Shown here piece by piece: positions 46,779-57,175 of a stretch of 64,000 nucleotides of DNA. Source of the stretch: Spirodela intermedia (taxonomy: Eukaryota; Streptophyta; Magnoliopsida; Alismatales; Araceae); the NCBI GenBank assembly GCA_902729315.2, contig LR746277.1, forward strand, positions 4,345,001 through 4,409,000. The letters run 5' to 3'. Position numbers and translations under genes: made by a program. The stretch's first letter is position 1; each line of letters opens with the position of its first letter. Below the pieces are notes generated by a model, which searched no databases, had not been told where the DNA came from, and saw only the letters and a list, made by a program, of their open reading frames with translations.

Positions 46779-48737
46779 ATGAGCTTGTCTATGACGGTGA
46801 TGACGTTGAACTTGCACGACGGGGAACAAGGGGGCGACAGCCCCAACTGCTGGGAGAAGAGGAGGGACATCTGCGTCAGTGTGATCACTAGCTACTCCCC
46901 CACCATCCTGTGCACCCAGCAAGGTGATGAGTGCCTCTACTTTGGGGAAATTGGTGGGAGAGGGAGGAGGCCACCGATCCGGCGAAGGCGCGTGCTTGTT
47001 TTTTTCTTCGTTTTGTTTTAGTTTCATCTGATGGTTGTTCCTCTTTGTTTTTGTTCTTCGGATTGTACGATGCAGGTGTCAAGTCGCAACTGGAGTTCCT
47101 TCAGCAGTGCTTACCTAGTAAGCTTCTCGTAGCACTCCTGATTCTCCCTCTTCTCTCGGCTGTCTCCCCGCTAAAGCCGGAAAGTTCTTGGATCCTTTTG
47201 ATGCAAGGATTTTTTCCCCAGACGAAACAGGTTTTTCTGAGCGAGACGCGCCGTGCGTGCTTGATTTTTCTCGTCCGCCGCGTCTCCTGCTCCCTCTTCG
47301 TCTTTCTCCTAGTCGAATGCGGTCAATCTGACATTTCACTCGTGAGAGAGGAGCGCTTGGTTCATCTTTCTGTGACCTATTTTTGGATCGCATGCTCGCA
47401 ATTCATTCATTGCCGCTCCTGCAACTCGTATCCCTTTCAATCTTCTGATCTTGTCTATCTGAGTTAGCGACATTTCCTCTGTGGAAGGTTATGACCACTT
47501 TGGTGTCTCACGAAAAGGATCTCAAGATGCATCTGATGAACACTGTGCCATTTTCTACGACAGAGACAAGGTATCGTTTCCTTGGTTTGGCTCCTGGTAT
47601 TCATAGTTCAGAACTTCAAAGGTTAGTGATTCACGGGTGAATAAACTGAAAGATTTCCCTGCAATGAAGGTCGAGCTTCTTGAAGGTGGAACGTTTTGGC
47701 TGTCAGAGTCGCCTTCTGTTCCTGGAAGCATGTCCTGGGGATCCACAGCTCCATGCATAGCCACATGGGCGATATCCTTCACTGTGCACCATCCCCAGTT
47801 CCTTCCGTCTCTCTGGAACTGCTTTCTTTTCTTTGTGTTGCTTCTTTGACACCGGTTCCCACACGTTTCAACTCAAGAGAACGGAGCCACCCGGGTTCAA
47901 CTTCCAGGTTGTCAACACGAGCATGGATGAATTCAGCCCTCGCGCCCGCAGGCGAAGCGCTCTGCTCACCTGGCAGCACATTGCGTCTCTGCCTCCCAAT
48001 CTCCCTGTTGTGTACTGTGGAGGGTTCAACACCCAGAAGGAGTCAACCACCGGGCGCTTTTTACTGGGCAGATCAAGGTCCTCTCCTACCATCCCAAATT
48101 TCTAGTTCATTCTGATCTCCATACCCGGAAACCTCGTTGGAAGTGCCCACGCGGCCGTTTGAAGAAAAGCTTCAGCCTGTTTTGACTGCAACTCCGCCAT
48201 CGTTTAGGGTTTGCCAATTTGATCGATCATTCGATTTGACTGCCATGCAGCTGTGCAACATTCCGATAGTTGCCCATGTTTACTGCTGAATTGGCGGCTG
48301 TTTCCTCCCCTTCATCTTGCCACAGGGAGCATGGGGTGGTGGGCGACATGAGGGACGCCTGGCCGAATGCTCGGGTGAGGAAGAACGTCTCGCTCATCCG
48401 CACGTTCCATGGATTTAAAGGTACCCCCCCCCTCCCTGAACATCCGACGGAGGATTGTATCTGCTGATCGATGGGCGACGGCGGTGCAGGAGACCGGCAG
48501 GGAGCCATGGAATCGTTGAAGTTGATCTTCAGAGCTCTCTGCCTCTGCTGGGACCGGCAGACGCAGGACCTCCACGTTGACTGGATCCTCTTCCGGGGCC
48601 GGTTCTTGGTCCCCGTCTCCTGCGAGGTGGTCAACGACAACATCGATGGCTTCTATCCGTCCTCCCACTACCCCGTCTTCGCCGAGTTCATGCTCCCTCG
48701 AACCGTCCGGCTGCTCGAAGAAACCTCCGCCGCCTGA
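46779..48737 (+). CDS. Endonuclease/exonuclease/phosphatase-fold family protein
   Basis: This looks like a metal-dependent hydrolase of the DNase I-like (EEP) fold. Seven exons fit in phase: 46779-46923, 47076-47117, 47488-47570, 47670-47771, 47863-48077, 48326-48420 and 48490-48737, giving 309 aa. It shows the fold's landmarks: MTVMTLNLHDG at the start (Asn of the first strand), CAIFYDRDKVELLEGGTFWL, WQHIASLPPNLPVVYCGGFN (usually GDFN, here GGFN), TFHGFKG and VDWILFRGR, ending SSHYPVFAEFML (the SDHYP catalytic His motif, here SSHYP). Two usually catalytic Asp positions are therefore Gly and Ser; I recall the same in plant relatives of this subfamily, but it raises doubt about activity. Intron 4 is a probable U12-type AT-AC intron. 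Substrate is unknown. Confidence 0.87.
47772..47862 (+). other. Probable U12-type AT-AC intron
   Basis: The protein reading IATWA|TFQLKR demands removal of exactly 47772-47862. The intron starts ATATCCTTC, identical to the U12 5' splice site consensus ATATCCTT, and ends CCCAC (AC terminus). A branch-site-like TTCTTTGAC (consensus TTCCTTRAC) lies at 47842-47850 with its A 13 nt from the 3' end, in the normal 10-20 nt range. No GT-AG pair gives this phase-0 junction. Confidence 0.88.
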
Positions 48738-49340
48738 AGAAATGGCCCGAGGAGCGAGCAGGTTCCTTCCTTCTTCGTCCTCCCTCTTCTTCCTCTTCCT
48801 CACTCCGGGATCTTTGGTCACCTGTGGAGGATCGTATTTCCATGGTACCAGGGAGGTGGGATCTTCTGCGAGGCCGGCGCCATGGACGCGGGGCAGACGC
48901 TGCATGAGGAAGGTTGCTCTCGTTTGCCGTGTCTTCCTCGATCTTCTTCGGTTCTCGCTCGAATTTTGGTGATTTTTTCTTTGGAAAAAAAAGGAAAAAA
49001 GGGCGAATTTGTCGAGGAAGCCCAAATGGGCCGGGCCGCGCTGGATTGAGCCGGTCGCTGGTGTGGGTCCCACGTGAGCTCAGACTTCGATCGGGTTTTC
49101 AGGAATAGAAGGATACGAAAATAAATTTATAATGAATAATAATTTTCATGGAAATAATTTTAAACTGGAGGATATTTCGAATACTAAAGTTGGGGTCGTT
49201 GGGGGACACGGTGGCCCATAGCGATCAGCAGTATTCGTGACCACGGTGGCGGCGGAGTCACGCTGTCTCTCCACGTGGTCCGAAAATATGCCACGTGGCA
49301 CCGTGCAAAGCTTACATCGACCGGCCCGGGCCGGGCCCAG
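48738..49340. other. 3' UTR and spacer upstream of COX17
   Basis: No gene is seen. A long minus-strand open frame (48312-49073) overlaps the last exon of the preceding gene and is a shadow. ACGTG cores lie at about 49070 (CCCACGTGAG), 49272 (CCACGTGG) and 49292 (CCACGTGG), the latter two being G-boxes about 65-85 bp before the COX17 TATA box. Confidence 0.5.
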
Positions 49341-49353
49341 CAGTAAGAACCCG

Positions 49354-49365
49354 CCTCTTATAAAG
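49354..49365 (+). promoter_or_regulatory. TATA box of the COX17 transcription unit
   Basis: CTTATAAAGTG sits in a sharp GC-rich to CT-rich transition. A leader of about 230 bp follows, ending at a donor GGCGGACG|GTAAGC-like site near 49606. This is the nearest credible promoter on the COX17 strand; assignment is inferred. Confidence 0.4.
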
Positions 49366-49607
49366 TGTCCCCCACCTCACGAACCTTCTTCCCGGACACC
49401 TCTGCTAACCCCTCTTCTCCATTTCGTTCTACAGAGGCGGCGGGAGCTTTATCTGACACCGGATCTCGTCGGGCGGCGGAAGGTGATCTTCTCCCTCGTG
49501 TTTTTTCTCTTGCTGTTGTTCTCTCCTTCTTTTCCTCTTCTGCTCCAGTGAGGAAGAGGACGGAGGGATGGATGGGGGGAGCGGCTGGGGCGGCGAGCGG
49601 CGGACGT

Positions 49608-52245
49608 AAGCTCTGGAAGGGTTGGCATCTCGGGGTGACACGTTGTTAGGGAGACAGTGTTTTTGTGGTTATGTAGCATGCTCGACTTCGAGTGGTCTTG
49701 ATTTGGCATTATATAATGGATTTCGATGGGCGTGGCATGATTAGACTGTTGGTGGCGAGTTTCGTTTGATGGAGAACAATTTTTTGTGTCGCGAGCTGTG
49801 TCTTGAGCCAGAGGTACCGTGTCTTCATGAAATATTTCTGTAGTTGGCATACTTAACGACAAAATCATGACTTCGTAATTTTCCTGATAGTGACTTTCGA
49901 ATCGAGCCCAGAGCTGAACTTGACAGCATATGGCATGCCTCGTCTCAGTAGAAACTAAGTCATTCATCATTTTCGGGACGATAAAGGCATTAATCGACCA
50001 AGATTGGGACTGCATTAATTCCTTTACAGGTACTTTTGCTAATGATCAGTGGTCTGGGAAAATCATTCTGAAAATTTTCCTATAACTCGGTAAAACCATT
50101 TGAGACAAATAAGATTCGATCCACCTGGCCTTCTCTAGAATTTTTGCAAAATATTCTCTAGTGGAGTCAGCGTCAATTGGTATTGTTTTAATCTTCTAGG
50201 CTTTATCTTAATGGGGTTGAATTTGGTCTTTGATTCTTTTTAAAGCATGCTTGGTGTAGTGTGCATTAGTGACAGGAATTGAATCGAAATCCAATACAAG
50301 CCATTGCCCTGAAATGGACAAAAGTTTATGGTGGCGCTTTTGGGATTATAAGTGGTGGAGATATATACTTATTTTAGGAGTACTGTGCATTTGGCTTTGC
50401 CCCCCAAAAAAGTTCGGTTTGGTTAAAAACTTTTCTCTAGGGCTGTCATGATAATATTTATGGAAATTCCTGATAAAAAGCATTGGACGTGTGCAGTAAT
50501 CCCTTCGTCACCACACTTCCGAAGCCAGCCATTACTAAACAAAATGTTTATGAACAACTTGTTGCTGCGGATGAAAGAGAAAATTCTTGGTCAATTCGAA
50601 TTGATCATGCATAATTAGAAAGCAAGAATTTTATGCCTCATTCACATCAATGTTATGCTATATATTCAGGGGCCGCGTTTCCACTCTCAGTCTATATATC
50701 CTTTCGCTTTCACTTTCTCTAGTTGAGGGAATTCATTTGGTGATTTCAAAGGGCCTGTCAAATCGAGAATAATGTGTGACAACTAACTTTTTTTGACAGA
50801 GAAAATCAAAACTTATTTTTTCTAATGTAAACTTGCGAGAAGAACGTGGCTCAAACCCCATAATGAAGATAAGTCTTTTATGGAGGCCCATGCGCATGGA
50901 ACCATGCTACAGTTGTTATCGCTTAGCCGTAGCCCAGCCAGAGTGTTTTAGGTGGGTTTGCCTGGGTTGATTCATTCAGCCGCTTTGAATTTCAACTTGA
51001 ACAAAGTGAGGATCGCAATAGGGTTTAGCATGGTGCCACATACATGCTGAGCCCAACTAGTTGGATGATTGATTGTTGGCTAGGATACAGAATTGACCTC
51101 TGAACCGATCCTGACATCTGGAGCTGGAAGAACCTCCTCAATTCCTCATAGAACTGTAGGAAAAATGTGTGCACTGGCATGAGTGGCTGCATCAGTCCAA
51201 TGCTGACCCTAGCTGGTGATGCTAGACTCTTTCTACCTCATTTGTAATGATGCAATCTTTGTAATTGTCCATGACATTCTGTATCAGACATGTGCTCCTC
51301 TACGCTCCTATCAGCAGAAATTTCCATAATCTTCAGTATTCGGGTGCCCACCAGCTAATTATCCGAGAATTTTATGGTTGTTGGAGTCTAGATTTATGTT
51401 CTGTAAGGAATATAATCTCTGCCATTTTGTTTTCTACGCTGGTACATCCTATCCCTTGGTGGTTCGGCTTAGGTGGAATTCTTAATTACTTAGGCATGAC
51501 AGGTCTCAGGCGCTCTTTCACAAAAGTTTCTGAAGTAACGATCCCATGATCTACTGGCTGGAACAGATCTTTTGAATTGGTGGGGGCATCAGGTTCGTAG
51601 AAAACATTGCTACCTGTGGTGCTTAAGAACCTGCGCCTGGGCAGTGAAGATGAGTTCAGGCTGGCGCTGGTAGGGGCATTTCTGTAAGTGCTAGTTGTGC
51701 GGAGGGAACATTAACTACTGTTCTTTCCTGCATCGGGAGCCTGGCAGATAATCTTGCCGTTGGATTATTTCCATCATATGGATATATGCATCTGATTCAT
51801 GGTGTCATACAAATGCCTGGTTGCGGCATTTGTATAAGACCATGGCTCTCTCTCTCTCTCTCGCTCATCCTTTCATATCTTTTGATCTCCGAATCATTCG
51901 GGCTATTAATATTTGGAAGATGCACTGCCTGCAGCTTTTCTCTTTCTGCATCCATATCACCGAGCAATCTCTTACCCATCATCCGTCTTCATTGTTGAAT
52001 ATTTATCTTGATAGATTCTCATCCGCAAGTGCCATGCAGCCCATCATGTATTATATACTCGCTTTGAACAGATTCTCATCATCAGAGGACAGGAAATGGA
52101 CCCATCTACGATCTCCGGTAGTTTATGAGGGCATTCAAGCAGATCATCCGCCGTTGACCTCGCTTCATGTTTTCATCAGAAGAAGAAGAAATAATGCAGA
52201 TTGCGGATTGAATGTGGCGAAGCTTTCTGATTCTGAATCTTGCAG
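49608..52245 (+). other. Probable 5' UTR intron of COX17
   Basis: The COX17 start codon comes directly after a canonical acceptor (TCTTGCAG|ATG at 52238-52248), which implies a leader intron. A GTAAGC donor near 49606 downstream of the TATA box would give an intron of about 2.6 kb. The interval is AT-rich, without recognisable coding sequence. It contains a short hairpin (51798-51844) and a CT tract (51845-51863). Confidence 0.45.
51798..51844. other. Short inverted repeat (hairpin) in COX17 leader intron
   Basis: A 20-nt left arm (51798-51817, beginning CATGGTGTCATAC) and a 20-nt right arm (51825-51844) pair with about two mismatches around a 7-nt loop. It could fold in RNA on either strand. 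The stem is too short for a typical plant microRNA precursor. Confidence 0.6.
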
Positions 52246-52503
52246 ATGGAAGCCAACGTTGGGGTCTTCTCCGAGGGGCTGGCGGCGATCCCCAAGCTGC
52301 CGCCGGCGGATACCAAGAACAGCCAGAGCGTCGCCGCCGCAGGAGCCGCTGTCGATTTGAAGCCCAAGAAGAGGATCTGCTGCGCCTGCCCGGACACCAA
52401 GAAGCTGCGGGATGAGTGCATCGTGGAGCACGGCGAGGCCGCCTGCGCCAAGTGGATCGAAGCCCATCGCATGTGCCTCCGGGCCGAGGGATTCAACGTC
52501 TGA
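52246..52503 (+). CDS. COX17: Cytochrome c oxidase copper chaperone COX17
   Basis: COX17 carries copper in the mitochondrial intermembrane space to SCO1 and COX11 for cytochrome oxidase assembly. The 85-aa protein is complete in one exon. The copper-binding CC pair is Cys45-Cys46 (RICCACPDTKK). The twin CX9C motif is exact: Cys48-X9-Cys58 and Cys67-X9-Cys77. The C terminus WIEAHRMCLRAEGFNV matches the family closely. The N-terminal 40 residues are variable and Ala-rich. The start was chosen because ATG lies immediately after a splice acceptor and no coding frame extends upstream. Regulation is likely through the distant promoter across the leader intron. Confidence 0.96.
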   Translation: MEANVGVFSEGLAAIPKLPPADTKNSQSVAAAGAAVDLKPKKRICCACPDTKKLRDECIVEHGEAACAKWIEAHRMCLRAEGFNV

Positions 52504-53051
52504 AAGCCGGGAGACTGACCCGCTTGGTCAACGCAATACACACGGGATCGTTCTTTCCCCCATAGTCCACAGAAATCAGTTTTTACCCGAGGATCTGAAT
52601 AAAGAGAAACATGAGATTGCGCATGATCTGTGAAAGACCCAAACGCGTTGACTTTCTTTCTCCTAATATTTGAAACCAATCTTGATCTTATCCTTTTTTG
52701 GAGAGCCTTTACGTGAGCTGTGCCCACTGGGTGTTTGTTGGGTGGCGTGACAGGAGATTCTCAGAGCCTTGTAGCTCCGACAGCGTGAACTAGAGGACGA
52801 GGGTGGGTCTCCTTTGACTTTGCCTTTGTTGGGCACGGGTCAAGTCAGTGGGGATTTTAGGTAGGACAAGTGTCACGGGGCCTGTCCGCTCAGGCCCTGG
52901 GTGGTTCCTCCGTGGGGGGTGGGGGGGTGTCACACCAAGCCCTTTGAGGTAAAAAAAAGTCATTTTTTGGTGGGTTCGGTACGCAAAACGTCGTCTGAAA
53001 GCGCCGCTAGGACGTCTCCTCCTGTAGACCATCCGAGGTCAAGGCGATGGA

Positions 53052-53083
<32 letters not shown>

Positions 53084-53277
53084 ACTCGGTTCTGGGGAGC
53101 TTCTCTCGCGTTATTGGACTCGCGTTTTAGACACGTGAAGCGATCCCATCCTCAGGCTGATCCATCCCCCCTTCCTCGATATACTCCAAATTATTATTCG
53201 GCTCCTTTGAGTCGCAAACCAACGGACCGTCCACCCAGTCCTGTGAGAAAGCTCGGGCGTTGTTAAAGGAAGAGACA

Positions 53278-53316
<39 letters not shown>

Positions 53317-54146
53317 TCTCATCTCTTTTTTTCGTCGTCGAACTCACGGGAGAGCCTGCCGCTGTCAAAAAGACTCCGCAGGCTACGTTGCATGAAGAGG
53401 GGGGTGGGGGGGAATGAAGGACTCGGGGGCAGTCGTCGGACGCTTTTTTTTCTCAAAAGCGCCGTTCGCTTGTCGCCGCCGCTTCCCGCTCCATTCCTCC
53501 TCCCCGGCCGTAGCAAGTGAGCTCCTTGTCGTGCTGAGCTGTTTCGTCTTTCCGACCGCTCTTCTCCCCTCCTACGCTGCCTCAATGTTGGGCCCTGCAT
53601 TGTTCACCTCCCTCTCTCTCTCTCTCTAGACAGGCTGGCGGGGGTTAGCCGGACCTCCAGTATCCGTCGGAGGGAGACTATGTATGGAACACGTGCGTCA
53701 CCGGTGGCGGAAGGAGAGGGTCAAGGGAGCGAGCCACTCCTGAGCAGTTCTCTCTTGTCCCTTCAACTGCTGATTCGGGAGGGGAGGGAGTCTTCTGCGA
53801 AAAGACAAACAGTCGGTTCCTTTGATGGAGATCGTTAAGGGTTCCGGCCGGTTGGCCGGGCCGAGGGGAAGTGGACGCCCATCCCTCCCCCCATGAGCTG
53901 GAACCCAACGTCCACGTGAAACCTATCCGGAAACAGAAGTGGAAACCCACCCATCACGATATCCCAGGAGGACCGTTGATTCGTCCCCACCTGGTACACA
54001 AAATCCAACTCCACCCCTCGTGGTAGTGAGAGCCGCCCATGGCCGCCGCCGCCCCAAAATTCTCACCGCCACCTCCCCCCCGGTGTAACTACAAATGGAA
54101 AGAAAGAAAGAAAGAAAGAAAGAAGAAAGGTGGGATCGGAGTGGGG
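52504..54146. other. Spacer between convergent COX17 and HLS1-like genes
   Basis: This stretch carries both 3' UTRs. GTCAACGC lies at 52527-52534 and its reverse complement at 52645-52652. A (CT)n tract at about 53063-53083 and a (GA)n tract at 53281-53314 face each other about 200 bp apart. A (GAAA)n run lies at 54101-54126, just beyond the HLS1-like stop. No gene was recognised. Confidence 0.6.
53281..53314. repeat. (GA)n microsatellite
   Basis: This is a pure GA tract of about 34 bp. It is complementary to the (CT)n tract at about 53063-53083, so the pair forms an inverted repeat with an approximately 200-bp spacer. Confidence 0.95.
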
Positions 54147-56093
54147 TCAGAAGTCGCGGGGATCGACGAACACAACGTCGGTGGAAGGCTTGGAGCTGAC
54201 CCAGTTGTCGTAGTCCTCCTCCTCCTCCTCGGCGGAGGACGGAGAAGCAGCGACGAGCTTCTTCATGCACCAAACGTCCTCGTCCCAAGAGAGACTGCGC
54301 CAGTGTGGAACTCCCTCTCTAACTGGGTCGTCCCTCCCCAGCTCCGCCACCACGGCGGCGCAGCCGCGGTCCTCTCGCGCCAGGTTATGAGCCAGCCGGC
54401 AGAGGGTGCGCATCAGGCCGCCGCCGCCCTTCCCCTCGGCGTGGAGGCCGTACATAAAGTACACCCCGAAGGGCCGGAACAGGTCCGGCAAGGAAGGGAT
54501 GCCGGCCCAGGGGAGGCGCTCGTCGGCGGCGCGCCACCACCGGAGGACCAATCTCGCCGCGGCGGAACCGCCCTTCACCTGCATCCTGAACATCTCCTTG
54601 CTGTTCCAGAGGCTCATCACGGCGAAGCTGGGCGGGAGCCCACCGGCGTCGTCCGTCCGCCACGGATCCCACGGCGGCGGCGCTGCCTCCCAGGAAGGAA
54701 TAGCCATGAAGGTGCCGAGCGTGAGAGGGTTGGCGAGGACGGCGGAGATGTCCTTGGGGAAGAACTCCGACGACGCCGCAAACAGGCGGCGGTAGAGCGG
54801 CTCCGCCACCGCCGGCGGCAGGGGGAGGACAGCCGCGCCCTTGGAGAGCTTGAGTGGGTGGGCGTGGACGGGCTGTACGAGGACACTGGGAAACCGGAAG
54901 GGGGTGTACGAGAACTTCACGGTGAAGAGGTTGAGGGAGGCGGCGTTGGAGCGCTCCGTGGCCATGTACGCGTACTCAGCGCCGCCTTCCTTCCTGCACC
55001 ACTCCTCCGCGGCTTCCACCAGCCGAGTCGCCACGCCCATACGCCTGCAAGAACACAGACGAGTCCCCCGCTCCCGAGTCAGAAGCGGCCATCATCTTTC
55101 TTTCAGTGCAGTCCAAGCACACGCAACAAGCGTTCGATCTCTCCTCCCTCCTTGAACGAGCGAGCGGGTTCTTCAGCGCCGCCGCCCTCCTCCGACCAGT
55201 CATTTCCTTTTTGGTTTACTATATTTTCCCCTGGCGTTAACTCATTATCTTCAAGAGGGAGACCGCCGGCGGGTGGGGAAGGCCCATAAATGGACTGGGA
55301 AACAAGAATGCGGGCGGATCTGTTCTTTACGAACAGCTTCAGCTTTTATCTCTTTATGGTAAACGCCGGATGCAAGGGCGATGGAGCCATAGAATAATGG
55401 GCCGGATAGGTAATGATTGGATCTATGCATGGCTACAGCCGGAGGGACGAAATCTAGCGGTCCCTCTTACGTGAGAAAAGGCGAGAAGGTGAATGAAGAA
55501 GCCATGCAACTGTATGAAGCCACATAACCAGTCAATCAGATATATGGAGAGAGATAGAGAAATGAGAGAGATGGGGGGACCTGTGATGGGGAGAGACTCT
55601 CAAGCCGAGGATATAAGCGACTCTTGCGTAGGCGGGAGAGCCGTCGGGGCCCTTGCTTCCTCTGGTTACAGTCTTGATGCTGGCCCTCACCACGCCCACA
55701 ATCTGCTTCTGCTCCCCGTACTCGGCTATCTGCACGAGATCCCGACCATTGCTGGTACATAAGAATCGATGATAATGCCGAGAATATTTTCCGAATGAGA
55801 ACATTTCATACGTCCGTCGAAACGCGTACCAGCATGACGCGGTTGGAGAAGTAGCGAACCCTGCAGAGGGGGTCGCCCAAGAGGTCAACGAACAGCGTCG
55901 TCGGCGCCTTTATCTTCTTCTTCTTCTTCTTCTTTTTCTTCTTCCTCGTCTGCATCTTCTCACTGTCATCATCCTCCCCGCAGGACCCAGCGGGGGAGAC
56001 ATCGCACTGCTTCTCCATCTCCTCCACGGCGGCGGCGTCCCTCTCTGGCTCGAACTCTCTTACGCTGATCTTATCTTCTCCCATCCTCCTCAC
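54147..56093 (-). CDS. HLS1: HOOKLESS1-like probable N-acetyltransferase
   Basis: HLS1 is a GNAT-fold acetyltransferase linking ethylene, auxin and light signals, first known from the apical hook. Three minus-strand exons fit in phase: 56093-55830, 55729-55581 and 55044-54147, giving 436 aa (or 433 from the next ATG). Family blocks are VREFEPERD, DLLGDPLCRVRYFSNRVML, QIVGVVRASIKTVTRG, AYILGLRVSPHHRRMGVATR (the acetyl-CoA loop at the exon 2/3 junction), AEYAYMATERSNAASLNLFT, EFFPKDISAVL, FGVYFMYGLHAEG, GVPHWRSLSWDEDVWC and FVDPRDF. An insertion of about 25-30 residues not in my remembered Arabidopsis protein lies at about residues 32-60, with an acidic run and ten consecutive lysines. Orthology to HLS1 itself rather than an HLS1-like paralogue is not settled. 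Confidence 0.92.
55910..55946 (-). repeat. (AAG)n coding microsatellite giving ten lysines
   Basis: In the first exon of the HLS1-like gene the transcript strand reads AAG AAG AAA AAG and continues to ten Lys codons, nearly all AAG. It is a trinucleotide tract, so length changes would keep frame. Confidence 0.92.
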
Positions 56094-57121
56094 TACCCCG
56101 CCCTTTCCGCCTACCTTTCCTTGACCTCTCTCCCCTCAACACCGTTGCGCGTTCCCCTGAGATTTATAGTGCGACTGGTTTTCTCATTGGCCCCCCTCCC
56201 CGGCAGTAACGTCGCTTATCTACCCCGAGCTCTGCAGCTTCTCCACGTCCTCCTGTCGCCCCCCTCGACGAATTCCTGAGGTCCTTTTTTAATACCAGTA
56301 ATAGTAAGCATACGAACAAGAGACGATGGGCCAGACAGTCTAAGAGAGAGAGATAGAGAGAAGAGAGAGAGAGAGAGAGAGACGAAAAGGACAGTGAGGA
56401 TTGAAAAGAGAGGTGTAAGTCACTCACCAAGAGTTTCACCCTGTATTTTTTTCCCACAGGACGGACCAAGTGGGTTCGCCGGAGGGCAGATCGGTAGGAG
56501 GTGATTGGAGCTCGCCCTATCCGATGGTGGCGTAGGGGGAAAGAGCAGCGCCCACTGGATATAATGGGGAGAGGAGGGGATCCTATGATTGGTGGGATGG
56601 GACGACGGCGGCGGAGGACGGGAACTCGACGGCGTCGGCGGCTGCCGGGAGGAGGAAGAAGGTGGGGGGGGGGGGTGGGGGGTGAGGGGGGCCTGCTGCC
56701 GGCAGAATGATGAGGGACAATGGTCTCCGGCTTTGGCTTTATCATGCAGCCCATCCCAGAACAGAGAGGTGCTCTGTCGTGGGCAAGCTCCGGCTTTTGA
56801 AACTGGGTTCTCTGGCAGTCCCAATCCGACGCGTGTCAGCTCCCCGCCAGATGCCCTGAACTCTTTTGTTCCCACTTGGTTGACCTATCCGTCAGAGCCT
56901 CCCCCCTTCTTTTCCCACCCCACGGAAGCCTGTGCTTCGATGGGATACTCATCTCCCCTCTCTCTCTCTCCCCGTCTGAATGTGAGGAGATTCGCCGAGG
57001 AGCAATGGCGGAGCTCCGGTCTGAACCAGTAAGCTACCGAGGGTCTACTGAGACGCCCCTCGCAGACCTCCCCGTGACATCGACGGTCAGGGAAGAACCC
57101 ACCGCCGCCGTCAGGAGCTCC

Positions 57122-57175
<54 letters not shown>

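Noticed and set aside
48312-49073. 253-aa minus-strand frame over the EEP gene 3' end
   Set aside because: It is a shadow of conserved exons 6-7 continuing into low-complexity 3' flank.
54039-55289. 416-aa plus-strand open frame opposite the HLS1-like gene
   Set aside because: The minus strand encodes conserved acetyltransferase blocks. The plus frame is a low-complexity Gly/Arg/Pro shadow that also includes the (GAAA)n repeat.
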